Part shown: piece by piece, positions 51,688-62,279 of the stretch
How the letters are laid out: every line of letters begins with the position of its first letter
Numbering within the stretch: position 1 is the first letter of the stretch
Assembly (NCBI GenBank): GCA_963281255.1
Contig: OY725503.1
Span: forward strand, 3,782,001-3,846,000
Length of the DNA stretch: 64,000 nucleotides
Direction: 5' to 3'
Source of the DNA: Aphrocallistes beatrix
Lineage: Eukaryota > Porifera > Hexactinellida > Sceptrulophora > Aphrocallistidae
The notes under the pieces: model-generated
What the model was told of the DNA's origin: nothing
The model's input: the letters and a program-made list of their open reading frames with translations, nothing else
Databases searched by the model: none
Program-made: the position numbers and the translations under genes

Positions 51688-52476
51688 ATGTCAATGGGTA
51701 AAACGAAACTATACATCGGAGGCCTGGGTGATCGAATTAGTCGACACGACTTGGAGCGAGAATTCGAGAGGTTCGGACATCTGAGAGAAGCTTGGGTAGC
51801 TCGAAAGCCTCCTGGATTCGGGTTCATCGAGTTTGACGATCCAAGAGATGCTAGCGATGCCGTAAGAGACATGGACGGCAATTGTATAATGGTATATGTT
51901 CAGTTTTTACGGTCAAAGTTATGTTTGTACTTTTAAGTTCATTTCTATTTGAACCTTCATAGGGCATGAGGATAAAAGTTGAATACGCAAAGAAGATGGG
52001 ACGTGAGCCGAGCAAGGTAGCTCCTAGGTACGGCGGTCGCGACAGCCCCAGACATAGCAGAGAGAGGTACTATTCACCTGATCGCCACCGCTCTCGAAAA
52101 CATTCACCAGGTTAGTTAGTTAGAACTCCTCACTTGAATAAGGTCTTGCACGTTTAAAATGACAATCGCTCCCATAGAAGATCGGTATAGTGGCCGTAGT
52201 CGCAGGAGGTCGCCGTCCCCCTACAGGAACCGTCGGCACCGTTCTCGGAGTGAGGACTCCTACGAGCACCGGAAGAACCGCCGTGACCGCTCTCGCACTC
52301 GTAGTCGCTCCCGCTCCTACGACAAGCACCATAGCAACCGGTATTCTCGCTCACCACGCTCCCGTGACCGCAAAGACCGGTACTCAAACTCTCCCAGCCG
52401 GTCCCCTCTGGACAACAAGAATGGAGAAAACAACAGCCCAGCTCCAAAACGCCGTAGCCAAAGTGGGAGCGATTGA
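51688..52476 (+). CDS. SR-family splicing factor, one RRM plus RS domain (SRSF3/7-like)
   Basis: Three exons (51688-51891, 51963-52110, 52178-52476; introns 71 and 67 bp) join to 216 residues. The N-terminal RRM (about 6-80) has RNP2 LYIGGL and RNP1 GFGFIEF, with EFERFGHLREAWVARKPPG typical of SRSF3/SRSF7/9G8. The rest is an RS domain rich in RS, SR and RD dipeptides (RSRTRSRSRSYD, RYSRSPRSRD). There is no CCHC zinc knuckle, so it is closer to SRSF3 than SRSF7. SR proteins bind exonic enhancers, recruit U1/U2 factors and are regulated by SRPK and CLK phosphorylation of the RS region. Confidence 0.92.
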
Positions 52477-52875
52477 AACGCCTCTCTTCAAAGGTAGATT
52501 GTGAGCTGGTAGTGAAGATTAGTTATAACCCTACCTTTAGGCCGTAAAAAACTTTCCCTCACTACAAATTCTTAGGTTATTAACTAATGAATGTCTATTA
52601 CATACTCTTCAATTTGTTTGTTAATGATTGTAGGCTTTCACCTGCATCGTTACGCACCATCTAAATTTCAACACTTCATTTGCCCATCTGTCTTCCATCT
52701 AATTTCTACTAATGCATCTCATCTCTACTTATTCTCCTCGTAACAACTACAATCTAAAGAAACTAGTTTCCACACTAGCTTTCGCGCTTATAGCTTATAA
52801 TCGGTTAACTAGGACCAATTACAAGCTATGGCTAGAGAACTGTTAAAATTTGTTTATTGTTTGAAATAGCTTAGT
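52477..52875. other. Intergenic spacer, nothing recognised
   Basis: 399 bp of AT-rich DNA between the SR-protein gene and the large helical protein gene. It should hold the SR gene 3' UTR. Confidence 0.5.
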
Positions 52876-55800
52876 ATGAGTGATAGCCCTGCTGAAGATG
52901 ATGTCTTAGATCTGTTTCCAGAGGAGGGAGACATGTTTTCTCTGATGGAATTGGATAAAAAAGCTACACCGAAGAAAAACCCGCAAAACATACAGCACAG
53001 TTACGCCCCATCCATGATGCGTATCACCCCGATTGAGTTCGATTCTCCTGATAATCAGGGAGAAATGAATGCTCGCGTATCCAACAAGCTCGGCGAAGCT
53101 ATTACCATTAACAAGCATAAGGTCACTTCAAGATTAGGTAAGTATTTTTAGAATCAAATATATTTATTTTTTGATATTTTCTAACTGTAAACACTTCTAG
53201 TTATTACTCATTTAATTAGGCTCAACGAAACTAAACCATTGGAGTAATTTCCCTTACCCAAAGAACCAGCCAACTACTGTCTCTTTTCGTTCCCATTCAC
53301 CCATCCCACCATTCACACATGATATTCCCTCCATCGTGGACTCAGAACCTATGATACATTATCATAATGAAGCTTATAATCTTGACAGTGTTATGTCACG
53401 CAACATTCCACTTCATTCCTTTCGCACATTTTCCAATGAACCAAAACTCTTTTCTGTGCATGATTCTCATCCGTCGAGATTGCCGCGAATACACTTTAAC
53501 GAAGAACCTTGCAACCCTAATCCTTATGCGCCTATTCGTTTTGGACGTGAAAAACTCTCCATTGGTATCAATCAGAGAGATTTCGATTATCTGAATGAAT
53601 GCGTGCAAGAGAAAAACCTTCTCGAAGCGTGGAATAAATTCGATGAGATTATAAGCACTAGCTCTATCTGTATTCCTCTGTTAATTCTCCTCGATTTCAT
53701 CTCTCTTCTCTGTCAACCTGATACCTTCTCTAACTGTCTTCATAATAGTGAGAAACAGGATCAAATGCTTTCGCGACTAGTCAACTATCTACACCGCAAT
53801 AACTTCAAAGATATCAAGGTATATGACGATATCATGTTTGTGTTTTCTCGCGTTCCAGTTAATGAGGAGATATTTCGGTGTCTTGAGATGTTAAAATCGC
53901 GATTTTATCAGCCATTACGCCGAACTCTCCTATCCATCTTAGACACATACTCTAATACTGAATTTACTGCTAAATTGCTCGAGTTTTTCACTATTATACT
54001 AACTAACGAACTTTTCGATCCTGAAACTCTGAACAGATATTTCGCCTCCATACGCACAATACTCGTACCAAAACGTGATCAAGTGATAGACATGCTAGCA
54101 CGGCTCAAAGAGAAAAACGCATTTCTCCCACACGAATCTTTCATTCTAATCGTGCAACCATTCATTAGCAGTGGAGACATTGCCAGTGCATTGCTCGTAA
54201 TACAGAACGCTTCCACCCTTGCGAAGATGGAAGTTCCACAAATTGAAATGGTTATAACGAAAAGTGCCACCAATATGATAGGAACTGTGTTGGATTTCGT
54301 TGAGCTTCTCGATGATAGTCAACGCTCCATGATAAGCCAACCTTGTTATTCTGAGCTTTGCGAGAAATCGATTGCTTCCAACTGTCCTCATGGCATCCCC
54401 TTTATCTTTAGCCAATTCCTGAACTTCAACAAACTAATCGATACAAGTCTCATCACCAAAATTCTAGAATTTCTCATCGAGAATAACCACTCCTTCCAAA
54501 TAGCAGAAATCTTTAAAACTCTTGAAGATTTCAAAAATTCTAACGAACAGAATTCACTCACTAACATTTTCCTTCCTCCCACCATGCACAAGATATCCCA
54601 AATTCTAGCCAAGCACTGCCATTTCGATTATCTCTATACATTCGTCTTAGCGATGCTGAATGAAAAAATTGTCCCCCTTAAGCCAGTGATAAAGTGTCTC
54701 GTCCATCAATTAAGCGAAGGAAAGGGAGAATCCAAGCTTCATAAACTTTTCGAGTGCGCTAACCACAACGACCTTGTGTTTGACCCTGAATTGAAAGAAT
54801 CTCGACAACCTCCACCTAAACCCACAACCCATTACGTCATCGATGCAAAGACTCCGACAAATGAAAAACAATTCAGTTTTGCATTACAAAAATCAAACAA
54901 GGACGATGTTCTCACATCTTCTATTGACAATATGGTAGCTAGGGGCATACCCCCTGACCACGTTTTCAACCATGTCCTCGTATCATTGGGGCAAAGCAAT
55001 GACGCATATAATTCATTTGAATTGCTCCTGACTTCTTTTATTCCAGGCAATCCAGACCGACCGTTTGAAGTTAAAAACATGATTCAACAAATCTTAATTC
55101 GTACTTCAATGCGGTTAGCGACGAATTTTGCGTTTGTACGGAACTGGCAGGAATGCATCCGTTTTCTAAACCTGTTGAATAAGAGTGCTCTGTTCAGCAT
55201 CACTCTCGATGAAACATACTCCAAAGAGTTGTTCCACTTTCTCATCTCTGCTATCCAGGCTTCCATCAATGAGAACGACTTCAAAGAGATTTTCCTTATG
55301 TTTGAAAAGCTGGCCTGGCCTGCATTTACTCTATTCGATCAGGGCGACTTGGCACAGTACAAAACAGAACTCTTCTCCCTCTACAAACACTGCATCGAAC
55401 AAGTCGACCTCCACAGCGCACACCGAATTATAACGTACATCTTGCAGGATAAAACAGATGAAAAAGCGAAATCTGGATTTTCACAGCTACTGAGTATAAC
55501 TAGCAACATGGGAGAGACGAGGATAGCCTTGCCTTTATTCAACTTCATGACTACGAATAAGATCGATATATCGCTAGATCATCTGATCTACCAGAAGTTA
55601 ATTACATTCCTAGGCCAGGAGAACAAGCTGCAACAGGCTAAAGCTGTGTTCCAACATGGAGTGGATAATTCCTGCTACACTGCAATGCTGAGTATAATGG
55701 CTAATCCGCACCAAATTAACTTATACTCAACTTTAGTGCCTTTAGAGATTAAGTTCATTCTCGATAAGCGTTTGCTTTCGCTGTATAACATGCATAAGGA

Positions 55801-56479
55801 CTCTCTAACTCAGCTTGTTACCTATTATGACGTCAAACCGTTTGAGATTTCATTCCATCGAAACACCTTGACAACGAATAGGACTGCTTTCCAGGAGTCG
55901 ATTCGTAGCTTCATTATTATGCTTTCCGAGGAGTTCACTCCTCCACTCATTGAGAATTGTAGCGAATACTTGAAGGACATCAACTACTTGAAGTACTACA
56001 AGATTCAAATCTCCGCCATTCGACTAAGGCAGTATCTTTTGGCGAATTTTGTCCCTGAAAAAGACCATCCTTCAACTGAGAATCTCTCAAACGAATTAGA
56101 ATTTAATATACAAAATGGGAAGAATTTCACGATACCTAACACCTATAAATCTCAGTTTATTTTGCCTGCAGGGGTGAAGATTAAAAGGGAAGCGGACGAT
56201 TCTTCTGAAACATCGCTAACCTCAAAAAAACTGAAATCGATTCATCCGGATTGGTTCAGCGAAGTTAAGCGGAGTATAAATTCCAAACTCTCAAAATTTT
56301 ACTGGACAGGCCCGATAACTACTAAAGAAGACTATAACGTTATTGCGAAGAGAATTATTAAAATGTTTCGCGATAGTGCAAAATACTGTCAGCAGGATAT
56401 GAATGGTGTGGTTACTACAGATCAGAATGGGAAAATTGATGAATTAATCGCGGAGGAAATTTCGAAATTAGTTAAATAG
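52876..56479 (+). CDS. Large alpha-helical protein, identity uncertain (possibly TOPAZ1-like)
   Basis: Two exons (52876-53137 and 53220-56479) join in phase to 1173 residues. The N-terminal 200 residues are acidic then proline/asparagine-rich and look disordered. From about residue 200 to 1040 the protein is a long array of helices with PPR/TPR-like pacing (FDYLNECVQEKNLLEAWNKF, FILIVQPFISSGDIASALLV, NKLQQAKAVFQHGVDNSCY). The C-terminus contains a basic cluster KIKREADD..SKKLK and a last helical segment. I see no enzyme signature. The length and repeat style recall TOPAZ1, a germ-cell protein, but I cannot align a defining motif, so this is a guess. Both exons clearly code: codon structure is continuous and the splice site AG|GTAAGT is strong. 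Confidence 0.8.
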
Positions 56480-56683
56480 TTAGTTTGTTTGTTTTTTTGT
56501 ATGAACTACGTAGTCATGTGTTCATCTAAGAAAATTGTTTGTCAAAATTATGAAATTTCCTGGAAGTAAACTTTAGATTGAAATCAATACCGTTATATTG
56601 AACTTAGCAGTCTAAACAACAACATTTAAATTTCCTTAATAATATTGTGTGTGTTAGTTAGTAATCAGATCTTATAGCTAGAA

Positions 56684-57583
56684 ATGGCCACGAGTTCATC
56701 TGTAGATGGCGAAGCAAGTTCAACCGACTCAAACACCCAAGATTCTAACATTGTATTTTGTATTAACTTTTCAAGCAAACCTAACAGATTCGATGAATTT
56801 AAAAAGAGTTTAGTTGAACACTTTGGATCAACTCTACTCTCCTTCGAAGAAGATTTAATTGTCAAATTTGATAATAAGTACTATTCAGCTGATATAACAT
56901 TTAAATTTACAGAATTCTCTGAGAATACTCCGGATGAGGAGCTTTTGGGGATAATAAAAAGTGCTCAAGCATTAGTGTTAACAATAAATGGTCAGGAGAA
57001 TTGTTGGAAAAAGGTGAGAGAGATTTGGGAAGCTAAAATTTCAAAAAAATGCTCATCTGATGTGAAGTTAATCTGCGAGTATGAAGATTCTGATAATTCT
57101 CCCGGGGGGGAAGAAAATCCAAATTTACTCTGGGCAATAAAAGAGCACTTCGAGTACATTCCCATGGAGGAAGAGGTGGATAGAGATGATGAAGATAATG
57201 ATTTTAAGGAGACAACTGGGGCAGCGCGAATTTTAGAGGCTTTACAAGCTCACGTTTGGTCTAACTTGTCCATGAAAGCCAAGTCCCCCAAATCTACGGA
57301 CAGTAGTGACAAGTGCATTTTTGATCATTCAACCCTCGATGATGGAAAGGACTCCAAACCTGTGAAATCTGAGGACAGAATCGATTCCCTGTTAAGTGAG
57401 ATGGACGTAGCGGGTGTGTTAAATGATGACGACCCAGACTGCGAATCTTTTGAGAATTTATTCAGTAATCTAATGGAGCTGAAGAGAAAAGCCGATGGAC
57501 TGGAGGGAGATGAGAGGAAAAGTTTTGCAGAGAAAGTGGCCACAATGTTTATGAACGCAATACCTGATAGCGACGATGATTGA
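56684..57583 (+). CDS. AAGAB: Alpha- and gamma-adaptin-binding protein p34
   Basis: This is a 299-residue intronless gene. AAGAB is a cytosolic chaperone that binds free alpha and gamma adaptin subunits and guides assembly of the AP-1 and AP-2 clathrin adaptors. The N-terminal part has the Rab-like fold of the family (YYSADITFKF, SAQALVLTINGQ, EYDS-type loops, and GAARILEALQAHVWSNLSMK closing the domain). An acidic linker follows. The C-terminus carries the family block FENLFSNLMELKRKADGL ... RKSFAEKVATMFMNAI, which in human AAGAB dimerises and binds adaptin. Human AAGAB is 315 residues. The start ATG at 56684 is 204 bp after the previous stop. Confidence 0.92.
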   Translation: MATSSSVDGEASSTDSNTQDSNIVFCINFSSKPNRFDEFKKSLVEHFGSTLLSFEEDLIVKFDNKYYSADITFKFTEFSENTPDEELLGIIKSAQALVLTINGQENCWKKVREIWEAKISKKCSSDVKLICEYEDSDNSPGGEENPNLLWAIKEHFEYIPMEEEVDRDDEDNDFKETTGAARILEALQAHVWSNLSMKAKSPKSTDSSDKCIFDHSTLDDGKDSKPVKSEDRIDSLLSEMDVAGVLNDDDPDCESFENLFSNLMELKRKADGLEGDERKSFAEKVATMFMNAIPDSDDD

Positions 57584-57798
57584 CTTGAACATGCAATGTT
57601 AGAGTTGTGTCCAATCGCTGAATTGAGATTTTGACTACATTGTAACATTAATGTTGTAACAATTGTGGTGTAAGATGAGTAAAAAATTTTGCTTTTAATT
57701 ATTGTATTGCAAAACTGAACTGTGCTTTTTGTCATGTGTAATCATGTTATGATTCACGTATGTAATAGCTACGTATTACAGTATACAGTACTGCTGGA

Positions 57799-59309
57799 AT
57801 GCCGAAAAAGGCAAAAAAAGGAAAGAAGAAAGGTGCGAAAGAAAAGGGAGCGACAGGGACAAAGCCTGGCGAGAGTAAAGAGGAGCCAGAGGAACCTGTG
57901 TACGATAAACAGGCAGCACTCGAGAACGAATTAAATGAGGTGAACGGTGAAATTAAAGAATTGAAAGAGCACATTTCATTGCTCCAAAAGTAAGTTGGTA
58001 TTGTCAATTTCAGTGATTAGGTTGAGATATTCAATTACTCTTTGTATATCTAAGAGAACACACAATGCTCGTTGAGGAAACCGATCGAACGAAACAAGAG
58101 AGTGAAGAATACATTTCTTTTATGAATAAAAAGACAATGAAGCGCCAATCTCTCATTATATCCCTCGGCGACAAGAATAAACATGAACTGTCAGAGATAG
58201 AGAAACTAAGACAGAGAGAAGAGAATGAGTTTAGAGGTGGAGTCAGTTTGAATTTAGGTATTTGTACCAATTACTTGTTATAGTATATATCATTGAATTC
58301 AGTGAGGAAGGAAAAAGTTCAATTCAGACTGAAAGAGAAAGTGGATGAGCTGTCACAGGTTAAACAGGAGTTGGCTGATTATAAACAGTTTCAAGATTTA
58401 AAAATAAAACAGGAAAATGAGATAAAAAAGCTGGAAGCGGATTTAGAGGAGATGAAGTTCAGGCATGCGAAAAGAACACGGGATCTAAAGAGCAAATTTC
58501 TCAAAGATAAAGAAAAATACAGGTATATTCTAGGCGAAATTTATCATGACGTGTCTATGCTCGATCCTTATACTTATATTTCTAGGTACATTAAGGTCTA
58601 TGTTGAAAGTGCATAGAGATTATCTACACTATTATTCAGCAGATTTTTTAAATGCACTAAATTATGCAATATTATTTGCCAAATTCATAATAATTTAATA
58701 GTAAGGATTGTGTCTGGAAATTACCTACACAACAGATATCCTATTTAGTACTTTTTATAATATAATTATGATCTGATTCAACTTTCCAGTAAATTTGGGG
58801 TCAACCACTTTCTACTTAATAATTCTACTGATTTAAAATATAAAAATTTTAGGTAGATTTTAGATTTTCTACTAAAAAACTACTGGAAATTTTATGCATT
58901 AACGCATTTAATTATACTTTAACGCTAAATCAGAACAGTTGAGTGTAATCTTTTATGTAGTCGTGAAGCTGAAGAGAAGGTTCGAGATATGGGTCGTGAT
59001 GCAAGCAAAAAGGCTTGGGAGTGTCTGTCAAAGCATGTTTTAGACGTTCGAGATGAAAACGAAGATTTAAGGAAGCAACTCTCTTCCCTTGTAGATCAAT
59101 CAAACGGACTTCAAATGCAAAAACGAAAGTTGGAAAAACAACACACTGAACTTAAACGTCGAGACCAATTAAAACAGGAAATGTTTCAGGTATCTCAGAA
59201 GTCAAGAGGGTTCACTTTAGTCAGTCCAACGACCAGTTTATCAGTGCTACAGCAAGTGCCTAGTGATACTAGCACGAGCGTTTCCTTTCCCAAACTATCT
59301 TTAACTTAA
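57799..59309 (+). CDS. BBOF1: Coiled-coil protein, BBOF1-like (basal body orientation factor / DUF4515)
   Basis: Four exons: 57799-57989, 58055-58236, 58303-58522 and 58961-59309, 313 residues. A donor at 58258 instead of 58237 is also possible and keeps the frame (320 residues). The lysine-rich N-terminus MPKKAKKGKKKGAKEKG resembles BBOF1. The rest is coiled coil, with EEYISFMNKKTMKRQSLI, LKEKVDELSQVKQELADYK and FLKDKEKYSREAEEKVRDM in the same order as the DUF4515 region of BBOF1. Vertebrate BBOF1 maintains orientation of basal bodies in multiciliated cells and sits on ciliary doublets. Human BBOF1 is longer (529 residues). The family assignment is moderate because coiled coils are easily mismatched. 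Confidence 0.65.
58523..58960. other. Intron 3 of the BBOF1-like gene
   Basis: This 438-bp AT-rich intron is longer than the other introns of the gene (about 65 bp). No repeat or coding frame is seen in it. Confidence 0.55.
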
Positions 59310-59503
59310 TTTCTCCAGGCAACCCGACGCAACGACAACTTAATCTATTTATAATATGGTGTAATTGTTACTATTACTACTCAATCGAAGTAATTATTAT
59401 CACCACACTTCTGATGCTACATAATCTGCCTCTAATTCTGTACGTTTTGGTCCACATTTATGTGCCAATTTATTTTGTTTGCGTAGACTTAATATTAGCT
59501 TTC

Positions 59504-59509
59504 AATAAA
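59504..59509 (+). other. Polyadenylation signal overlapping the next gene's leader
   Basis: AATAAA lies 195 bp after the BBOF1-like stop but only 11 bp before the ATG of the next gene, so the 3' end of one transcript and the 5' end of the next must overlap or abut. Confidence 0.4.
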
Positions 59510-59519
59510 CACGGAAACG

Positions 59520-62126
59520 ATGAGTCTTAACCTGGCATCGCCATCTAGCAGTAAGCACTCGCTAGATAATCCGATAGACTCAATTCTACCTTCCATAAAG
59601 TCGACTTCATCCTTGCAATCTGTCTCTAGCCTCAGTCCTCCCACGTTACTCGTTGAGAGTACTAAGATACAGCCGATTCCTCGGGTGAGAACCAAGGATG
59701 ATGAGACACTAGGTGTGTCTGTTTCAGTTCTACCGCTGCGTAGCCATAGCTCGGCCTCTTTTGTGCACAGACCGTCCAGTGCTAAGTTCCCGCGGTGTAA
59801 ATCTAATCTAGGAAGTTCGCCTAATTTAGTCAGTCCTGTCCACAGCTCGAGGCAGGTTGTGGAGCTGCAGGAAAATTTGAAAGCAGAAAAACACCGAGCA
59901 GATCTTCGAGAAATGACGATCATCTCATTGAAGAACCAATTCTCCACCATGCTCAAAGACAACCAGGAACTAAAGCTTACCAACTGTCACCTTGAACAGT
60001 TTAAGAACGCGTTTGATAAGCTGGAAGATGTTTTACGATTTGAAAAAGAGCCATCCCAGTTCGCTATCGATCCCAGCGTCATCATAGCTAAAGTTGAGCA
60101 ATTCTCAAACGAAACTGACAACCTCAAAATAGAGTTGGAAAACATGGACCAATTTGCCAGTCAACTCCAAAAGGAGTTGTCTCATGAAAAAGTGTTGAAC
60201 TCTGGGCTAAGAGATGATTTGGAGATGAAAAATGTAACTTTGCTTGATAGCAGTATGGTGGCTTCATCGAGTGATCCTGCTTCCATTCATGAGCACTGTC
60301 TACCAACATTAGAACACCCCGATCACTTAGATTTCGCAGAGCCAGTTAAGCTTTCCATCCCTAATGATTGTTCAACAGTAGAAGGTGATATAACAGATCA
60401 GAATACTGTGGATAGGATAGTGGAATGTATTAACAAACTCTCTGGCAGTACTTGGACCTTGGATATGAAGGGCATTTCTATCGGTGTGCTTATCGGCGAG
60501 TTGGAGAGTGCTGTTATGCAGGCAAATTGTGATAAGTCACAGCTTATATCAGGGCAGGAGAAGTTTGAGAGGTTGAGTGTTGAAAACCGCGCGAATCGCG
60601 AAACGATTGCGAGACTTGCTGCTCAGCTACAACAGGTCGAGGAAGAGAAGACTTGCCATGACAAGATTGTCTCTAGCCTCAAAGATGAATCGAGAAAATC
60701 TGAAATTCAAGCAAAATGCAATGAAGCAGAAGTGATCTCTCTCAAACACCAGATTGAGGAGTTAATTGCTACGAAGAGTGCTCTATTACAACATTCTAAC
60801 GAACTTCAGAAGAATACCGAAATTCACCAGAGACAAATTGCGCACATTTCCAAAGAGAAAGCCGAACTGGAGGAGAGAATAACCGCGTTTGAAACTTCCC
60901 TCGCTCCTTTATATGATTTTGCTGGCACCAGAGATGATATACAAGAGCATATCTTGTCTTGTATTAAAGTTAACGAATTGAAGACAAAGGAACTTGAAGA
61001 GGCGAACAATCTTATTAATGAACTCAAGCAGAACGTTTACGAGCTAGAAACAGAACTTAACTGTGTGAACGAAAGATACAATGAGAGTGAGACGAGTAAT
61101 GAAAAGTTACACAGGGAATTAACCTTCTATGAATCACAAAGTGAGTTGATTGAAAGGAAGGAAACTCAATTTTCTGAGTTTTGCCACCAATTAGGTCAGG
61201 CAATGCAGTTGGAACCAGGATTGAACTTTGTAATGGAAGGGAATATTGCTTACGACGCGTTGATGGCAAGAGCTGAACAGCTGACAAGAAATGAAACTGA
61301 AAAGTTGAACGAAAAAAGTCAAGCAATAGTTGCACTCAGAAATAAACTTAAACTAACTCAGCAGCAATTAAGTAATAAAGAACTACAGTTGGAAGTTATT
61401 CAGCGAAGATATCAGGGTTTGGAGGAGAAAAACCGTGAACTGCAATCTACTGAAGATGCGAGCAAGAAAGCTAGCGAATACCATCAGAAATTAGCCAAGG
61501 AATGTGCACAGTTACGAAAACAAGCACTCAACAATCGAAACATTATGCAGAAACTTAAAGACGAGTTGGAGCAGACTTCTGAAATTAGGAGAGAGAATAG
61601 ATCTATGACAAATGAGATTTCGAACTTGGACCATCAGATACAACAGCTTTCTTTAGACAAGAAAAGGTTACATCAGCAATTGTCAAAAATGTCGAAAGAA
61701 GCTTCGCAAATACCTCTCAAACAAGAAGTGTTAAAAACCGAAGAAAATGCCAGAGTAACCGAAATGGGGAGAGAAATGGAACGAATGAAGTTGGAAACAA
61801 TTAAAACTGTGTCAGCTCTTGAGGCAATGAAAAAACGCGAAAATGATTTGGTTGAAATCGTCTGTAGCGTAGCAGATCTCCTGGAGCTGCCTTTAAAAAC
61901 GAAGGTAAAAGGATCTAAGGAGACGCTCATAATCCCTACTCAAGACGACATCAAATCCGCTCTGAGTGATTTGATCGATTCTAACCGAATGCAGCAAGAT
62001 GCCTCTCGCGCATTGCGAGAAAGTCTCCTGGATATGGAGAAAACCTTCAGGAAGAACGTATGCCATACCCTCGCCTATATAGATGAGGATGACGTCACTA
62101 AGACAACTTTCAGTGAATCTCTATGA
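59520..62126 (+). CDS. Unidentified long coiled-coil protein
   Basis: This is an 868-residue intronless gene. The first 115 residues are serine/proline-rich and probably disordered. From about residue 118 to 800 the sequence is nearly continuous coiled coil with heptad spacing, starting at VVELQENLKAEKHRADLREM and including LAAQLQQVEEEKTCHDKIV and QQLSNKELQLEVIQRRYQGL. One interruption (about 250-330) is less helical. I see no motor, EF-hand, SH3 or Centrosomin motif 1. Its position between a BBOF1-like gene and CEP70 suggests a centrosomal or basal-body role, but that is inference from neighbours only. The gene starts 210 bp after one and ends 153 bp before the other. Confidence 0.8.
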   Translation: MSLNLASPSSSKHSLDNPIDSILPSIKSTSSLQSVSSLSPPTLLVESTKIQPIPRVRTKDDETLGVSVSVLPLRSHSSASFVHRPSSAKFPRCKSNLGSSPNLVSPVHSSRQVVELQENLKAEKHRADLREMTIISLKNQFSTMLKDNQELKLTNCHLEQFKNAFDKLEDVLRFEKEPSQFAIDPSVIIAKVEQFSNETDNLKIELENMDQFASQLQKELSHEKVLNSGLRDDLEMKNVTLLDSSMVASSSDPASIHEHCLPTLEHPDHLDFAEPVKLSIPNDCSTVEGDITDQNTVDRIVECINKLSGSTWTLDMKGISIGVLIGELESAVMQANCDKSQLISGQEKFERLSVENRANRETIARLAAQLQQVEEEKTCHDKIVSSLKDESRKSEIQAKCNEAEVISLKHQIEELIATKSALLQHSNELQKNTEIHQRQIAHISKEKAELEERITAFETSLAPLYDFAGTRDDIQEHILSCIKVNELKTKELEEANNLINELKQNVYELETELNCVNERYNESETSNEKLHRELTFYESQSELIERKETQFSEFCHQLGQAMQLEPGLNFVMEGNIAYDALMARAEQLTRNETEKLNEKSQAIVALRNKLKLTQQQLSNKELQLEVIQRRYQGLEEKNRELQSTEDASKKASEYHQKLAKECAQLRKQALNNRNIMQKLKDELEQTSEIRRENRSMTNEISNLDHQIQQLSLDKKRLHQQLSKMSKEASQIPLKQEVLKTEENARVTEMGREMERMKLETIKTVSALEAMKKRENDLVEIVCSVADLLELPLKTKVKGSKETLIIPTQDDIKSALSDLIDSNRMQQDASRALRESLLDMEKTFRKNVCHTLAYIDEDDVTKTTFSESL

Positions 62127-62279
62127 GTTTATTTACATCTACAAAACTTTGCTAAAAATCCCATACTATATATTTAAACGTATTGCTATGCCCCATATTA
62201 TATCTCTACCTTTCTAAGAATAACTCTGCATAGGAATTCCATATACACAGCCGTCTTTGTGTGGATTTTGATTTCTAAT

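Noticed and set aside
52120-52447. Frames antisense to, or out of frame with, the SR-protein RS exon
   Set aside because: They are shadows of the arginine/serine codon repeats in the real exon.
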